The notes under the pieces are model-generated. The model was not told where the DNA came from. It saw nothing but the letters and a program-made list of their open reading frames with translations, and did no database searches. From Elizabethkingia bruuniana (GTDB taxonomy: Bacteria > Bacteroidota > Bacteroidia > Flavobacteriales > Weeksellaceae), in NCBI RefSeq assembly GCF_002024805.1, contig NZ_CP014337.1:558001-622000 (forward strand): DNA of 64,000 bases. Reading direction: 5' to 3'. The translations under genes were made by a program, and so were the position numbers. This document shows positions 1 through 9,786 of this stretch, in pieces. The stretch's first letter is position 1, and each line of letters starts with the position of its first letter.

Positions 1-280
1 TATAGGTGCTGATACCCGGATCCGAATAAAATGTTAAAAATTTTTTCTGATCGTATATAAGAGATCTTAAAGTTATTTCCGTTGGATACTTAATATCCCT
101 GTTTAGTGTAAATGTATTTTTCCTGATTATAATAGTGTCCGTTTTTTCCCGGTCATAAACCAGTAATTTGGTGTTGTCCGGAACAGAACCATTGATTTTC
201 CCGGTGATTGCTGTTTTAACTACCTGACTTTTGGATAAAATAAAGAGAGGAAAGTAAAAAAGAAAAAGTAGATTTTTCAT
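1..280 (-). CDS. secreted DUF4369-like protein, N-terminal part
   Basis: The frame is open from the ATG at 280 to the window edge, giving about 93 residues of a longer protein. It begins with a hydrophobic signal peptide ending around SKSQ. The following segment (TAITGKINGSVPDNTKLLVYD) and the later YDQKKFLTFYSDPG stretch resemble the beta-rich DUF4369 domain. In Bacteroidetes that domain often precedes a thioredoxin domain in periplasmic TlpA-like proteins. The thioredoxin part would lie outside the window, so the family call is tentative. A GG-leader peptide gene lies upstream on the same strand, a common pairing in this phylum. Confidence 0.6.
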   Translation of the reverse strand, partial: MKNLLFLFYFPLFILSKSQVVKTAITGKINGSVPDNTKLLVYDREKTDTIIIRKNTFTLNRDIKYPTEITLRSLIYDQKKFLTFYSDPGISTY

Positions 281-428
281 TTTCAATAAATAAAGAGATA
301 AAACAAGATTAGTTATAATAAAAAAAGCGTTTGTTGTAAAAGTGCTCCTGTGTGGAGACGATGTACAACAAACGTTAAAATATAAAACAGATAAGCTAAA
401 GTTTATAGCCTGTTATGTTTTATATTTC

Positions 429-599
429 CTATTTCTTACATACACCGTCACATTTTGGACAGCCATCACCACAGCCATTATCCGGGCCGCATTCCTCTCC
501 ACATTCTCTGCTTAAAGATTCTACCTGAATTTTAAGTGACATTCCTCCATGAAGTTCCTTCATTTCTTTTCGGGATAAATTGTTTTTAAATTTTTTCAT
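429..599 (-). CDS. GG-leader precursor peptide, cysteine-rich
   Basis: A 56-residue peptide. The N-terminus MKKFKNNLSRKEMKELHGG matches the Bacteroidetes double-glycine leader pattern (LSRxEMKxLxGG), which is cleaved and exported by peptidase-containing ABC transporters. The core after GG starts MSLKIQVESLS and ends with a Cys/Gly-rich tail holding six cysteines (CGEECGPDNGCGDGCPKC and a final C). Function of the mature peptide is unknown; bacteriocin-like or signalling roles are known for related precursors. No modifying enzyme or transporter is visible in the window. The downstream secreted protein at 1-280 may be co-transcribed. Confidence 0.75.
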   Translation of the reverse strand: MKKFKNNLSRKEMKELHGGMSLKIQVESLSRECGEECGPDNGCGDGCPKCDGVCKK

Positions 600-1148
600 C
601 TTAATAAGTTTTTTAAATTATTAGATAAATATATTATTTATTTTCTTATTAATTGATTTTATTTAGTTTTTATTTAATTTATAGTTTTGTATTTAATTAA
701 AAATAGAATATATTTTTGTTTATATTTAATATTTTGTTTATTATTTGTTTTGCTTTAAGGATAAGAGTATACTTTTATATTATTTTCAGGATGATATTTC
801 TTAATAGATGAGATTTGATGATAAATCATACTGTTTGATACAGTCTTGATCTTTAACCTGCATTAAATATTTTGTGCCCGATTTCAGAAAAATAAAAGTT
901 AACAGTATAAAAAACAAAACCCCTTTATTTTTCAAACCGGAAATAACAATAGTTAATATATTATCTTCCTTAGCGGATTCAGCCTCCCTGTGCATTTTGT
1001 CTGATATAAAATAAGATCCTGCAAATGACTGTTTGCAGGATCTGTGCCTTTAAAGCAGGAGCTCTGTAACTAACGGAACAAAATCTTCTTTAAAGGAGTG
1101 AAAAAATGATATATATGTACTTTTCTGACAGGATGAAATTTTCCTGTT
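600..1148. other. AT-rich intergenic stretch
   Basis: About 550 bases between the GG-leader peptide and the barrel protein. It holds the likely promoter of the peptide gene, although no perfect TAnnTTTG box is visible on the minus strand, and a terminator hairpin near 1014. A 64-codon minus frame (801-995) is present but not convincing. Confidence 0.5.
1014..1043 (-). terminator. terminator after the TonB-receptor-like gene
   Basis: A perfect 12-bp stem (AGATCCTGCAAA at 1014-1025 with TTTGCAGGATCT at 1032-1043) and 6-nt loop lies downstream of the minus-strand gene ending at 1149. On the minus strand it is followed by a T-rich run. Confidence 0.75.
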
Positions 1149-3590
1149 TTATTTTAGTTTTTTTCCTCTTGTATGTTTGTCGTTTCCTTCATCCGAAAAA
1201 CGGCTTTCTTTATCATGAGCAGGCTTTAGACCTCCGAATTGCCAGCTGAAAGTAAGCGTAGCGGCTCTGTTATAATATCTGTTTATACTGGTACTCTGAA
1301 AAGTGGGAGCGAATGCATATACATTTTCTCTAAATGCTTTCTGGAACGGATTGATAATAGCAAGGGTAAGGCTCGCCTTATTATCCATAAGCTGTTTGCT
1401 TATCGCAAAGCGGTAAGAATAGTTGGCAGAATTTTTACCCTGTAGCGTAATGAATCCGTTTCCGTAATCTCCCGATATGCTGAGGTTTAAATTATCCGGT
1501 AGTGCTATGGTATTACTCAGACTCGTGGTGAAAAAAGTTCCGGTATTGTTCAGTCCTAAAGATTTACTGCGAAACTGAAGGTAAAAAACTTCAGCATTGG
1601 CATTTACAGTCCATTTTTTTACAGGACTAAAAACTGTACTGATATTAGCTCCCAAACGGTTGTTTTCTCCAATGTTTGAAGGTGTGGTATAAGAAATTCC
1701 TTCCTTATTAACCACCGTAACCGGTTCAATAGAATTTTTGTTGAAATTGTAATATACGCTACTGGTTAATGATGCTTTCTTAGCAGTTGTAAATACATGA
1801 GAAAGTTCTATATTTCTGGTTTGTTCTGGCTCCAGATAAGGATTTCCGGAAGTAATATTCAGCGGGTCACTGGCGTTGCTATACGGATTGAGATCCATAA
1901 TCCAGGGACGTCGTATCCTTTCTGTATAATTGAATTTAAGCTCGTAGTTTTCATTAAGCTTTTTTACAATCAGCAAATTTGGAATCCAATTTGTAAAGTT
2001 TCTTTTAAAAGGAGACCCGGACTGGAAATTAGCATTTACAAATGTCTTCTCCAATCTTATTCCGGGACGGAAAGTCCAATCGTTATCCGTTTCGAAATTC
2101 AATGTCATATAAGCTGAAAATACATCCTGTATATACTTTATATTTCCTAAACGTGAAGGGTCTACAGGAATATGGCTGTTAATAACTTCATACGAGCTTT
2201 GGGATCTGTTGTTATAATAACGTAAGCCTGTCTCCAACAGAATCTTTCCGGATGCATTTAATGGCTGAGCGTAATCCGCCTGTATGCTCCATTCTTTCTC
2301 AGACCCTCTGTTGGGACCGCTTTCACGGAAAGCCAGGTTACCGTCCATTTTATATTGTTCGGTAAGATAGTCTGAGAACTCAGCAGAGTAGGATGTTTGT
2401 GCTACCAGTTGCAATTCTTGTCCTTCGCGGCGGAATTTTTTCTGGTAGTTTAAAACCCATTCTTTGTAATCGAATCTTCCGGTTTGTTTTATTTTCTGAT
2501 GGTATTCATCTATAGCAGAATTGTTGCTGTAACGGCTGTACAAATTGCCTTTTTGTGGCCAGGCTCCTTTCCAGTAAGAGAAGCTAGTTTCCAAGGTCTG
2601 AAGGGAATCTATCTGATACTTAATATTAAGTCCGGCTGAACCTCCTTTCTCCGTCTGAAGAGAGTTTTTTCTCTGGAAAAGACGCCTAATTTGCTGTTGC
2701 CCGGACAGAGATGTACGTTCCGTTTCAGTAGTTGATTCTTCGCGTTCTTCGCTATAGCTGCCAGTAGCCGAAATATTAAATTTTCCTGTAGCTATATTTA
2801 AAGCAAGATTACCGGATTGTTCCAGATTTCCTCCGGATAAATCAAGCGATCCACTGGTACCTTTTAATTTTTTCTTTGTGATAATATTAATGACACCACC
2901 AGCGCCTTCGGCTTCATATTTTGCTGATGGATTTGTAATTACTTCCACTGAAACAATAGAGCTGGCCGGAATCATTTTCAGCGCTTCTTTTAGATTTTTG
3001 GCCATTATTCCTGAAGGAATACCATTAATCAGAACTTTAATATTAGAATTACCTCTCAGCTTAAGTTCTCCGTTGGCTCCTACTGTAAGCATTGGTGCTT
3101 TACGAAGGACATCTGTTGCATTTCCCGATTTGTTACTAATATCAGAATCTGCATTGTAGACTATTTTGTCTTTTCCGTTTTGGATAAGAGTTTTTTTTCT
3201 GTTTCCAGCAATTACAACTCCTTTAATGTTGTTGCTCTTTTCTTCTAAAGAGATTCTTCCGAGATCAAGGTCTTCATTTTCCAGACTTGTGGTTTCATAA
3301 GTATAGTCATTATAGCCTAAATAGCTGATTTTAATGTTTATTTTCATGTGTTTGGGAATCGAAGCTGAAAATGAACCATCTGCAGATGAGGTAATGGTAT
3401 GCAATACTTTTCCGGTTTCAGATTGTAAAACAATGACAGAACCTGAAAGTGCTTTATTATCTGCACTGTTGACTACAATACCTTTTATCTTTACAACTTT
3501 CTCCGGAGTTGTTTGTGAGAATAGTTTACTGGGAGTTACTACAAAGCCTAATATCAGACAGTACCACCAAAACATCTTTATCGTTTTCAT
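1149..3590 (-). CDS. outer-membrane TonB-receptor-like beta-barrel protein
   Basis: A protein of 813 residues from the chosen ATG. The start at 3590 is preferred over one 33 codons upstream because it begins directly with a signal peptide (MKTIKMFWWYCLILGF, cleavage near KLFSQ). A carboxypeptidase-regulatory-like beta-sandwich follows (VKIKGIVVNSADNKALSGSV). Then comes a plug-like domain (NKSGNATDVLRKAPMLTV, LRGNSNIKVLINGIPSG, YEAEGAGGVINIITKK) and a long C-terminal barrel rich in aromatic strands. This is the outer membrane beta-barrel family related to TonB-dependent receptors; the substrate is unknown. It is divergent from the LytS/LytTR pair, which makes regulation by that pair plausible but unproven. 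Confidence 0.85.
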   Translation of the reverse strand: MKTIKMFWWYCLILGFVVTPSKLFSQTTPEKVVKIKGIVVNSADNKALSGSVIVLQSETGKVLHTITSSADGSFSASIPKHMKINIKISYLGYNDYTYETTSLENEDLDLGRISLEEKSNNIKGVVIAGNRKKTLIQNGKDKIVYNADSDISNKSGNATDVLRKAPMLTVGANGELKLRGNSNIKVLINGIPSGIMAKNLKEALKMIPASSIVSVEVITNPSAKYEAEGAGGVINIITKKKLKGTSGSLDLSGGNLEQSGNLALNIATGKFNISATGSYSEEREESTTETERTSLSGQQQIRRLFQRKNSLQTEKGGSAGLNIKYQIDSLQTLETSFSYWKGAWPQKGNLYSRYSNNSAIDEYHQKIKQTGRFDYKEWVLNYQKKFRREGQELQLVAQTSYSAEFSDYLTEQYKMDGNLAFRESGPNRGSEKEWSIQADYAQPLNASGKILLETGLRYYNNRSQSSYEVINSHIPVDPSRLGNIKYIQDVFSAYMTLNFETDNDWTFRPGIRLEKTFVNANFQSGSPFKRNFTNWIPNLLIVKKLNENYELKFNYTERIRRPWIMDLNPYSNASDPLNITSGNPYLEPEQTRNIELSHVFTTAKKASLTSSVYYNFNKNSIEPVTVVNKEGISYTTPSNIGENNRLGANISTVFSPVKKWTVNANAEVFYLQFRSKSLGLNNTGTFFTTSLSNTIALPDNLNLSISGDYGNGFITLQGKNSANYSYRFAISKQLMDNKASLTLAIINPFQKAFRENVYAFAPTFQSTSINRYYNRAATLTFSWQFGGLKPAHDKESRFSDEGNDKHTRGKKLK

Positions 3591-3745
3591 AATGCCTTGT
3601 TTTAGAACTGCAAAGCAATCACAAAGCCCATAGAAACTGAAATTTAAATGATGAATCGTCTGATAAACATGCTGTAATGTGTTTGTCATTTAGTATTTGC
3701 ATATTCCGTGAAAATGAATCTACTTTGCTGTATAATAAAAGGTTA

Positions 3746-4789
3746 ATGGCTAAGGCAGAAAAATGGTATAAGAAGCGATATTTCGACGAAATAATTTTCT
3801 TTGGCGCAATATTCATATTGACGATGGTTCCGGATTTTATCAAGCCCGTCTCTATGATGTACCTTGTCAAGAATATGGTTTTCCTTGCGTTGCTTTATGG
3901 TCAGGCTATCCTACATCGTTATTTTATATTTCCTTTTTTTATAACCGGGCAATATGTGCGCTATTATCTTAGTGGTACATTGTTTATTATTCTGGGAGCA
4001 ATATTACTATTAGCAGTTGACTATTACTGGATAGATCCTGAATATTACAAAACTGCAGATGTAATACTTTTTAAGGATTTTTTGTATAATGTTGTCCTGT
4101 GTTCAATTAGTATAGCTGCATTCCTCTCATTATTTCTGATACGTAATTATTCCAGAGAACTTGAAAAGAAAAATAAAGCTCAGCTGATGCTAAGTGAGAT
4201 GAATATCAAATATCTTCATGCTCAGCTTAATCCGCATTTTTTCTTTAATATGCTCAATAATCTCTATGGTGTTAGCCTGACAGAACCATCCAGAGCTCCG
4301 GAGCTTATCTTAAAGCTTTCCGATTTAATGCGCTATCAGCTTGAAAATGCGAATAAGGATATTGTAAATCTGAAAGAAGAGCTTTCTTTTATCCAAAATT
4401 ATATTGCGATGGAAAAAGAACGGGTGGGTAAACGCTGCCTGGTAGAATATAATATTGAAGATAAAGAAATGAAAGCTCAAAATTATCAGATCGCTCCTCT
4501 GGTGCTTATTACTTTGGTAGAAAATGCTTTTAAACATAGTCTGACTACCGAGCGGGAATGGTTTGTGAGAATAGTGGTTCGCCTTGAAAACGGAGTTCTT
4601 AGCATGAGCGTACATAATTCTATGCCGGATCAGAATCTTAAAACAAGTTCTACAGGCATTGGTTTACTCAATATTCGTAAACGTTTGGAACTTCTTTATA
4701 GTGGACATTATATGCTTGATATTATAGAGGAAGCAGAGGAATATCAAACTAATCTGGTTTTAAGTCTAAAACATTACAATCATGAGTAA
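3746..4789 (+). CDS. LytS-type sensor histidine kinase
   Basis: A 347-residue protein from the ATG at 3746 (MAKAEKWYKKRYFDE). An upstream ATG at 3677 would add 23 residues that look non-native. About four membrane helices fill residues 15-150. The kinase core follows: H-box LHAQLNPHFFFNMLNNL, N-box LVENAFKHSL and G-box STGIGLLNIRKRLELLY. This is the His_kinase (PF06580) class that phosphorylates LytTR regulators. Its stop overlaps the regulator start by 8 bases, so the two are translationally coupled. The signal sensed is unknown. Confidence 0.9.
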   Translation: MAKAEKWYKKRYFDEIIFFGAIFILTMVPDFIKPVSMMYLVKNMVFLALLYGQAILHRYFIFPFFITGQYVRYYLSGTLFIILGAILLLAVDYYWIDPEYYKTADVILFKDFLYNVVLCSISIAAFLSLFLIRNYSRELEKKNKAQLMLSEMNIKYLHAQLNPHFFFNMLNNLYGVSLTEPSRAPELILKLSDLMRYQLENANKDIVNLKEELSFIQNYIAMEKERVGKRCLVEYNIEDKEMKAQNYQIAPLVLITLVENAFKHSLTTEREWFVRIVVRLENGVLSMSVHNSMPDQNLKTSSTGIGLLNIRKRLELLYSGHYMLDIIEEAEEYQTNLVLSLKHYNHE

Positions 4790-5501
4790 AATTCTTAAAT
4801 GCATTATTATAGATGATGAAGAAGGGGCTCATTTGGTGCTTCGTCATTATATTAAAGATCTGAAGCAACTTCAGCTAAAGAAATCCTTTTACAATCCTGT
4901 TGAAGCTATGGATTACATGTACGCTAATCCTGTTGATCTTGTTTTTTTAGATATTAATATGCCTGGAATGAGTGGCCTGCAGATGCTGAAAGCATTGCGC
5001 AACCCGCCTCTTGTTATTCTGACAACGGCTTATAAGGAATATGCTTTAGAAAGTTATGAATACAGAGTTGTCGATTATCTGGTAAAACCATTTGACCTTG
5101 CCAGGTTTATGGGAGCAATAGAAAATGTATTTTCCAGGTTTCCACAGCCCTCCACAACATCAGAAAACCAGGTAAGCAATCTGATTTCGCAAGAAGCTTT
5201 TATTGTCCTGAAAGTCGATGGTAATGTAATTAAAGTCAGTTATGATGAAATTACACATATCCAGAGCTGGGGCAACTATGTGAAAGTTTTTACTACAATT
5301 GGTTATTACCTAAGTCCTACAACAACTACAGAGACAGAGCAGAAACTGGATAAAAAACTGTTTATGAGAATTCATAAATCGTATATCATAGCACTGAAGC
5401 GCATCAGTAAAATTTCAGGCGGTCAGGTAGAGCTAGATACAGGACTTATTCTGCCTATAGGTAATACTTATCGAAGAGAACTGCTTGAGTATTTTCAGTG
5501 A
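4782..5501 (+). CDS. LytTR-family response regulator
   Basis: A 239-residue two-domain regulator. The receiver domain (1-120) shows the acidic pair in IIDDEEGAHL, the phospho-acceptor Asp in VFLDINMPGMSG and the conserved Lys in DYLVKPF. The C-terminal LytTR DNA-binding domain (about 140-239) includes DEITHIQSWGNYVKV and FMRIHKSYIIALKRI. It overlaps the upstream kinase gene and is its likely partner. Candidate targets include the divergent barrel gene at 1149-3590 and the fimbrillin locus downstream; both are inferences from position. Confidence 0.92.
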   Translation: MSKILKCIIIDDEEGAHLVLRHYIKDLKQLQLKKSFYNPVEAMDYMYANPVDLVFLDINMPGMSGLQMLKALRNPPLVILTTAYKEYALESYEYRVVDYLVKPFDLARFMGAIENVFSRFPQPSTTSENQVSNLISQEAFIVLKVDGNVIKVSYDEITHIQSWGNYVKVFTTIGYYLSPTTTTETEQKLDKKLFMRIHKSYIIALKRISKISGGQVELDTGLILPIGNTYRRELLEYFQ

Positions 5502-6047
5502 GATGTACTGTTAGCTGCTTCTGATTGACAAATAATGATTAGATAATTTTACCAGATTGTCTGAATTTTTTATTGGATTTCTTTCCCTGTTTCTGTTTTT
5601 TTTGCATCATTTTTTATGTTGTGAAATAGTCTGTATATGAGTAACAAAATGTTTACTATTCCTGTTGGAGATGGGATTAAAAAAACAAACTTATTCTAAG
5701 AGATTAATTCTTATTAAAAACAACTTTTTTTGATTTGCTTTTTTTGCAATTCATATTAATTGTTGTATCAAGAAATAGTGGATATTATTTACTATCTATT
5801 ATGAATAACCAATTAGTAATATCTTATTTTAATACATATATCGTTGTAATGTATTTATTTTTAATACAATAAGATAATATTTGTAAATTTGCAGTCGTTT
5901 TTTTAATTGTAAAAACTGTTGATTTTTAAATAGTTATATATTATTTATTATTTGAAAATAACTTTTATTAAATTAAAATACATAATGTAATAGGCAATTT
6001 CGTTTGTTATCGTTAAAGAAAATAAAGAAAGATTAAAATGTATATAA
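5502..6047. other. AT-rich regulatory intergenic region
   Basis: About 550 bases, very AT-rich, with no convincing coding frame. It includes a TAAATTTG box at 5884-5891 matching the Bacteroidetes -7 element, about 155 bases ahead of the short peptide gene. It probably holds the promoter and a long leader for the peptide-fimbrillin pair. Confidence 0.5.
5884..5891 (+). promoter_or_regulatory. candidate -7 box for the peptide-fimbrillin unit
   Basis: TAAATTTG fits TAnnTTTG exactly. No clear TTTG -33 box is seen at the usual distance, so this is a candidate only. Confidence 0.35.
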
Positions 6048-6221
6048 ATGAATGATTTGAAAAAACAGGAGTATATAACTCCAAGAGTAGGCTCGTTTCT
6101 TATAGAAATGGAGCAGGGAATAGCTGCAGGATCTGCCAGGGTATTACCCCCAAATTCTGGTGGGCAGGTTCAGGAAGAATGGATACAGGACCCGGATGAT
6201 AACCGAACAATTGAATGGTAA
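6048..6221 (+). CDS. short conserved-looking peptide upstream of fimbrillin
   Basis: A 57-residue frame. The N-terminal part reads YITPRVGSFLIEMEQGIAAGSA, followed by a Pro/Gly/Asn linker and an acidic end finishing DDNRTIEW. There is no signal peptide or membrane segment. I recall similar short peptides with an E-QGIAAGSA core next to fimbrillin-type genes in Flavobacteriia, but assign no function. It sits 45 bases ahead of the fimbrillin lipoprotein gene in the same orientation. It is real-looking because the frame ends close to the next start and codon use matches neighbours. Confidence 0.65.
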   Translation: MNDLKKQEYITPRVGSFLIEMEQGIAAGSARVLPPNSGGQVQEEWIQDPDDNRTIEW

Positions 6222-6266
6222 GTAAACTTTTTTGAGTATGATGTAAATCTATTAATTCACAAACAA

Positions 6267-7847
6267 ATGAGAAACTTCAAAAAAACTACCATATTTATAG
6301 GACTATCATGTTTATTTTTGGCAGCTTCATGCAGAAGCACAGATAATATAACAGATAATCCAGGAGATAATTTAATTACCAATGGTTCAGCCGCTTTAAA
6401 ATTCAATCTTTCCGAAGATGATTATACAACTGAAACTATTGACCCAACAGCTTCTCTTCAACATAAAGCTTCCCTTTCAACAGTAAAGATACAAGAGGTG
6501 AAATTCATGAGTGATGATCAGCCTTTTATTGCTACGCTTACTCCCGTTTCCTCGCTATCTAAACAAGCTGGTATAAAAAATACTTTAGCTGCTGTTGTAA
6601 ATAATCCATTAAAAGGGCCAAATGTAAAATACAGAGTTATTGCCTATAGAAGAACAGATGGAACTAAAGCTGCTACAAAAGTATATACAATAGATGCCGC
6701 CGGAAATTCTACTCCTGATGATGGTACAGCAATGACACTGGATGGTGATACAGAAACGGTTAATAAATATGATTTTGTAGTATTGTCCTATAATTCTTCA
6801 ACGGCACCTGCAGATGTTACTGGTAGCTTTTCAACAGCTACTTTAACTCCTGTTTCGGGTAATGATGATTTGATGTATTTCAGGGCTAATAATGTAAGAG
6901 TTACAAAAGGGGATAATCTCCTAAGTGTTGTCTTAAAGCATAAATTCAGTCAGATTACAACCATTGTGGATGCCTCGGATGTTGCATCTGGAAATGGAAT
7001 TAAAATAATTGATACACCGACGATAAACAACCAGCGTACTACAGGAAATAGTATAAAGCTATCTGATGGTATTGTTACTTACGGAGCAACGGGAAGTTCT
7101 AAGTCACTGGATTTTACAGGAAACTCTGCTGCAAATCCTGTATGGACAAGTAAACCTTTACTAATTGCTAATCCTGGAGCTGCAGCAAGTGATATGGCTA
7201 CTTTAACTTTTAATTCTATGACTGTCGGGACAAAAGTGAAAACAAATATATCGGTTCCCAATCTTGTCATTAGTCCGGAGGTTAGATATAACCTTAATTT
7301 AAAATTTGCCTGTACAGCTATTTCTACACCGTCATATGATTTCAATATGTATGAACCAGCTACATCTGTTAAAGACAGAATTTCGCAGGGATTTACTTTT
7401 CCGGCAGCAAATGCAGGTTTTACTTTTGAGGTTTACGAACTTGATAATTCCTTTAATCTTAAAATTAATGGTGTAGATCTGGCGAATCAGGAGATTCAGT
7501 TTGAGTCCGGAATTAGTGGTTTGCCTCAGAATATTCGTTTTAAATCGGATAAAACTTTATGGGGATCATCCGGAAATTCACAGATCTATAATATAAACGG
7601 ATCTACAACAAATCCTAAGACAGCAGTTGTCAGAATAAAAATTGGACCGGATGGCTCTGTATCGATGATGGGAAGAAGAAATTTGTCCAGCCCGTTGGAA
7701 CTATTAGAGTTATTTGGCGGGGCTCAGTTCAACAGGATTACCTGGAAATCTGATACAACTAATGATGTTATAGCAACAATGAAAGTTACCAGATTAACAC
7801 AGTTAGTTGGTTATGGAGAAGGCCGGAAAATTATTCCGTGCCCATAG
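6267..7847 (+). CDS. fimbrillin-like lipoprotein
   Basis: A 526-residue lipoprotein. The signal peptide ends in a lipobox (FLAASC, lipidated Cys at about 22). The N-terminal half has the repeated beta-strand pattern of FimA/Mfa1-like fimbrillins (SAALKFNLSEDDYTTE; VKYRVIAYRRTDGT; KHKFSQITTIVDASD), in which a proteolytically exposed groove polymerises into pili. The C-terminal 150 residues are more divergent and may be an adhesin or cap domain. It could be a stalk or tip subunit; no accessory fimbrial genes are seen nearby. It follows the short peptide gene at 6048 and ends before a strong bidirectional terminator. Confidence 0.75.
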   Translation: MRNFKKTTIFIGLSCLFLAASCRSTDNITDNPGDNLITNGSAALKFNLSEDDYTTETIDPTASLQHKASLSTVKIQEVKFMSDDQPFIATLTPVSSLSKQAGIKNTLAAVVNNPLKGPNVKYRVIAYRRTDGTKAATKVYTIDAAGNSTPDDGTAMTLDGDTETVNKYDFVVLSYNSSTAPADVTGSFSTATLTPVSGNDDLMYFRANNVRVTKGDNLLSVVLKHKFSQITTIVDASDVASGNGIKIIDTPTINNQRTTGNSIKLSDGIVTYGATGSSKSLDFTGNSAANPVWTSKPLLIANPGAAASDMATLTFNSMTVGTKVKTNISVPNLVISPEVRYNLNLKFACTAISTPSYDFNMYEPATSVKDRISQGFTFPAANAGFTFEVYELDNSFNLKINGVDLANQEIQFESGISGLPQNIRFKSDKTLWGSSGNSQIYNINGSTTNPKTAVVRIKIGPDGSVSMMGRRNLSSPLELLELFGGAQFNRITWKSDTTNDVIATMKVTRLTQLVGYGEGRKIIPCP

Positions 7848-7874
7848 TTGCTTATAAATAGTTAATGATAAATC

Positions 7875-7911
7875 AAAAAATCGAATATCAGCATCTGATA
7901 TTCGATTTTTT
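7875..7911. terminator. bidirectional terminator
   Basis: A perfect 17-bp stem with a 3-base loop: AAAAAATCGAATATCAG at 7875-7891 pairs with CTGATATTCGATTTTTT at 7895-7911. T-runs lie on both sides. It separates the fimbrillin gene from the convergent HAD gene. Confidence 0.92.
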
Positions 7912-7932
7912 GATTTTGTACAGTTATGAGTC

Positions 7933-8571
7933 CTATATCAAATCATTTAGATTATCGGCAATTTTAACATGTGGATATATAAGTAATTCTTCTTTTGTAG
8001 TGATGCCATTTAAAACTCCATAAAAATCAACACCTATTGCCTGTGCCGTTTTTGCATCAATGATGCTGTCACCTATATATAAACATCTTTCTAAATCAGA
8101 TTGCAGGCCATTAATTGCTAAAATTAATCCAGCCGGATCCGGTTTGTGTGCAGTTACATCTTCAGCACCTATAACAATGTCAAAGAAACCCTTTGGGAAT
8201 TTTTGATCGATAAATTCCATTATACGGTACCTATACTTCGTAGATACAATACCTATTTTGGCGCTATGTCTCTTTAATGTATTCAAAACCGATGAGGTTT
8301 CCGGAAAAAGTACAGTATTGGCTGTCATCCAGTCATCAGCCTTTTTTACATATTCTTTTGCGTATGAAGCAAGTGTTTCTTTATTTGTAATGTCTGTCAG
8401 TATGCTAAAAGATTCCTCCAGTGTCTTTCCGATAGTGAGTTTTATTTGATGATCACTTATATCATGATATCCATGGTTTTCCAAAACATAGCGAAAGCAC
8501 ATGATAATTCCTTTGGAAGAATCAGCCAGAGTATAATCGAAATCAAAAATATAAGTATTGTATTTGCTCAT
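7933..8571 (-). CDS. HAD-family phosphatase (phosphoglycolate phosphatase-like)
   Basis: A 212-residue cytosolic hydrolase. HAD motif I is FDFDYTLADS (nucleophile Asp 10, acid/base Asp 12). Motif II is in GIVSTKYR, the motif III lysine is in AHKPDPAG and motif IV is LYIGDSIIDAKTA. The helical cap between motifs I and II spans roughly residues 20-85. It resembles Gph/PpaX-like phosphatases; the substrate cannot be read from sequence. It is convergent with the fimbrillin gene and apparently a single-gene unit. Confidence 0.88.
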   Translation of the reverse strand: MSKYNTYIFDFDYTLADSSKGIIMCFRYVLENHGYHDISDHQIKLTIGKTLEESFSILTDITNKETLASYAKEYVKKADDWMTANTVLFPETSSVLNTLKRHSAKIGIVSTKYRYRIMEFIDQKFPKGFFDIVIGAEDVTAHKPDPAGLILAINGLQSDLERCLYIGDSIIDAKTAQAIGVDFYGVLNGITTKEELLIYPHVKIADNLNDLI

Positions 8572-8803
8572 TACAGAGAATCTTTTTAATTAAGTGGTTT
8601 AGTGAATAAAACTGTAGTAGCTATAGCAAAGATAATGACTTGATATCAGAAAAGAGTTGACAAATGCTTAATATGAAACGACAAAAGTAATTCCTGGGTT
8701 CATTACAAAATGTATATTTTAAATTGTCATTTTTTGTAATTTAGTTTTAGTGAATTAAAGCTAAAATAATATTAGGAAGTTCCAATTTAAATAAGGTTAA
8801 TAA

Positions 8804-9592
8804 ATGATTGAAATAATAAGATATTCTCATCGTACAGGACACCCTGAGCCAAGGCGGGTTGTAAAATACACTTTGTTTTGGTGTAAAGAGGGCAGTGCAG
8901 AGATTCTGATTGATGAAAATATTTTTATTCTGGAGGCTTCCCAATTGGTTACCATAACTTCCGGACAGTTTCATCAGTTGATTTCTGTAGAAGGCGAACT
9001 TACCGCTCTTGAATTCACCCTAGATTTTTTCTCTAAAAGCGACAGCGATATTGAGCTGATTTTCCATAACGGGCTTTTCTGCCATTTCGGAATGAATGAA
9101 ATCATTACGATATATCATCCTTCCTTTTTTACTGAAACTCTTAACCTGATTGAAAAGGAAATAGAGGAGAAACCTTATCAGTATCTCATTTCTACTCATT
9201 CTATGGTCGAACTTTTATTGGTGGAAATCAACCGGAGCAAAATTGCTAATGGAGATGAAATCTGGAAACCTGATGCTTTGTTTTTGAATTTTCTGGAAAG
9301 TGTCCGGAATCATTTTTCTGAAAACTATCCTGTCTCCCGATTTGCAGACCTTCTGGGTACTACCGAAGCTAAATTGAATGAAGTTTCAAAACTTCATACC
9401 AATAAAACAGCTCAAAATGTAATTTACAGCCTCGTCATTTCTGAAGCAAAGAGATTATTACTGTATGAAAAACTGAGTGTAAAGGAAATTGCTTATCTGC
9501 TTGGATTCAATGATCCTTTTTATTTCTCTAATTTCTTCAAGAAACATACTTCGCTTTCTCCAAAAGACTATCAAAAGGTGGTCAGAAATTAA
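8804..9592 (+). CDS. AraC-family transcriptional regulator
   Basis: A 262-residue regulator. The N-terminal half (about 10-130) has a cupin-like sensing fold (LFWCKEGSAEILIDENIFIL). The C-terminal AraC DNA-binding domain has two helix-turn-helix units, the second in LSVKEIAYLLGFNDPFYFSNFFKKHTSLSP (read as two motif halves). It is followed about 195 bases later by DoxX and cupin genes in the same direction, which are plausible targets. Effector unknown. Confidence 0.9.
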   Translation: MIEIIRYSHRTGHPEPRRVVKYTLFWCKEGSAEILIDENIFILEASQLVTITSGQFHQLISVEGELTALEFTLDFFSKSDSDIELIFHNGLFCHFGMNEIITIYHPSFFTETLNLIEKEIEEKPYQYLISTHSMVELLLVEINRSKIANGDEIWKPDALFLNFLESVRNHFSENYPVSRFADLLGTTEAKLNEVSKLHTNKTAQNVIYSLVISEAKRLLLYEKLSVKEIAYLLGFNDPFYFSNFFKKHTSLSPKDYQKVVRN

Positions 9593-9786
9593 CCTGTGAA
9601 ACAGGTTATCAATAAACCCAGTACCTACTTATTTCTGGTATTTATATAGATTTCCGAGGTTATATCCTTATCATTGAAATTTGTGTCATCTTCAAATATT
9701 ATATGCTTTTTCCAGAATTGTCTATTCTTTAGGGATACTCTTTCCCTGAACTTTGTCCCTGTCATCAAGAACTAAAAATTACTCTT

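Noticed and set aside
801-995. 64-codon minus-strand frame with one hydrophobic stretch
   Set aside because: It starts right after a terminator, has no recognisable domain or promoter, and lies in AT-rich sequence where such frames are expected.
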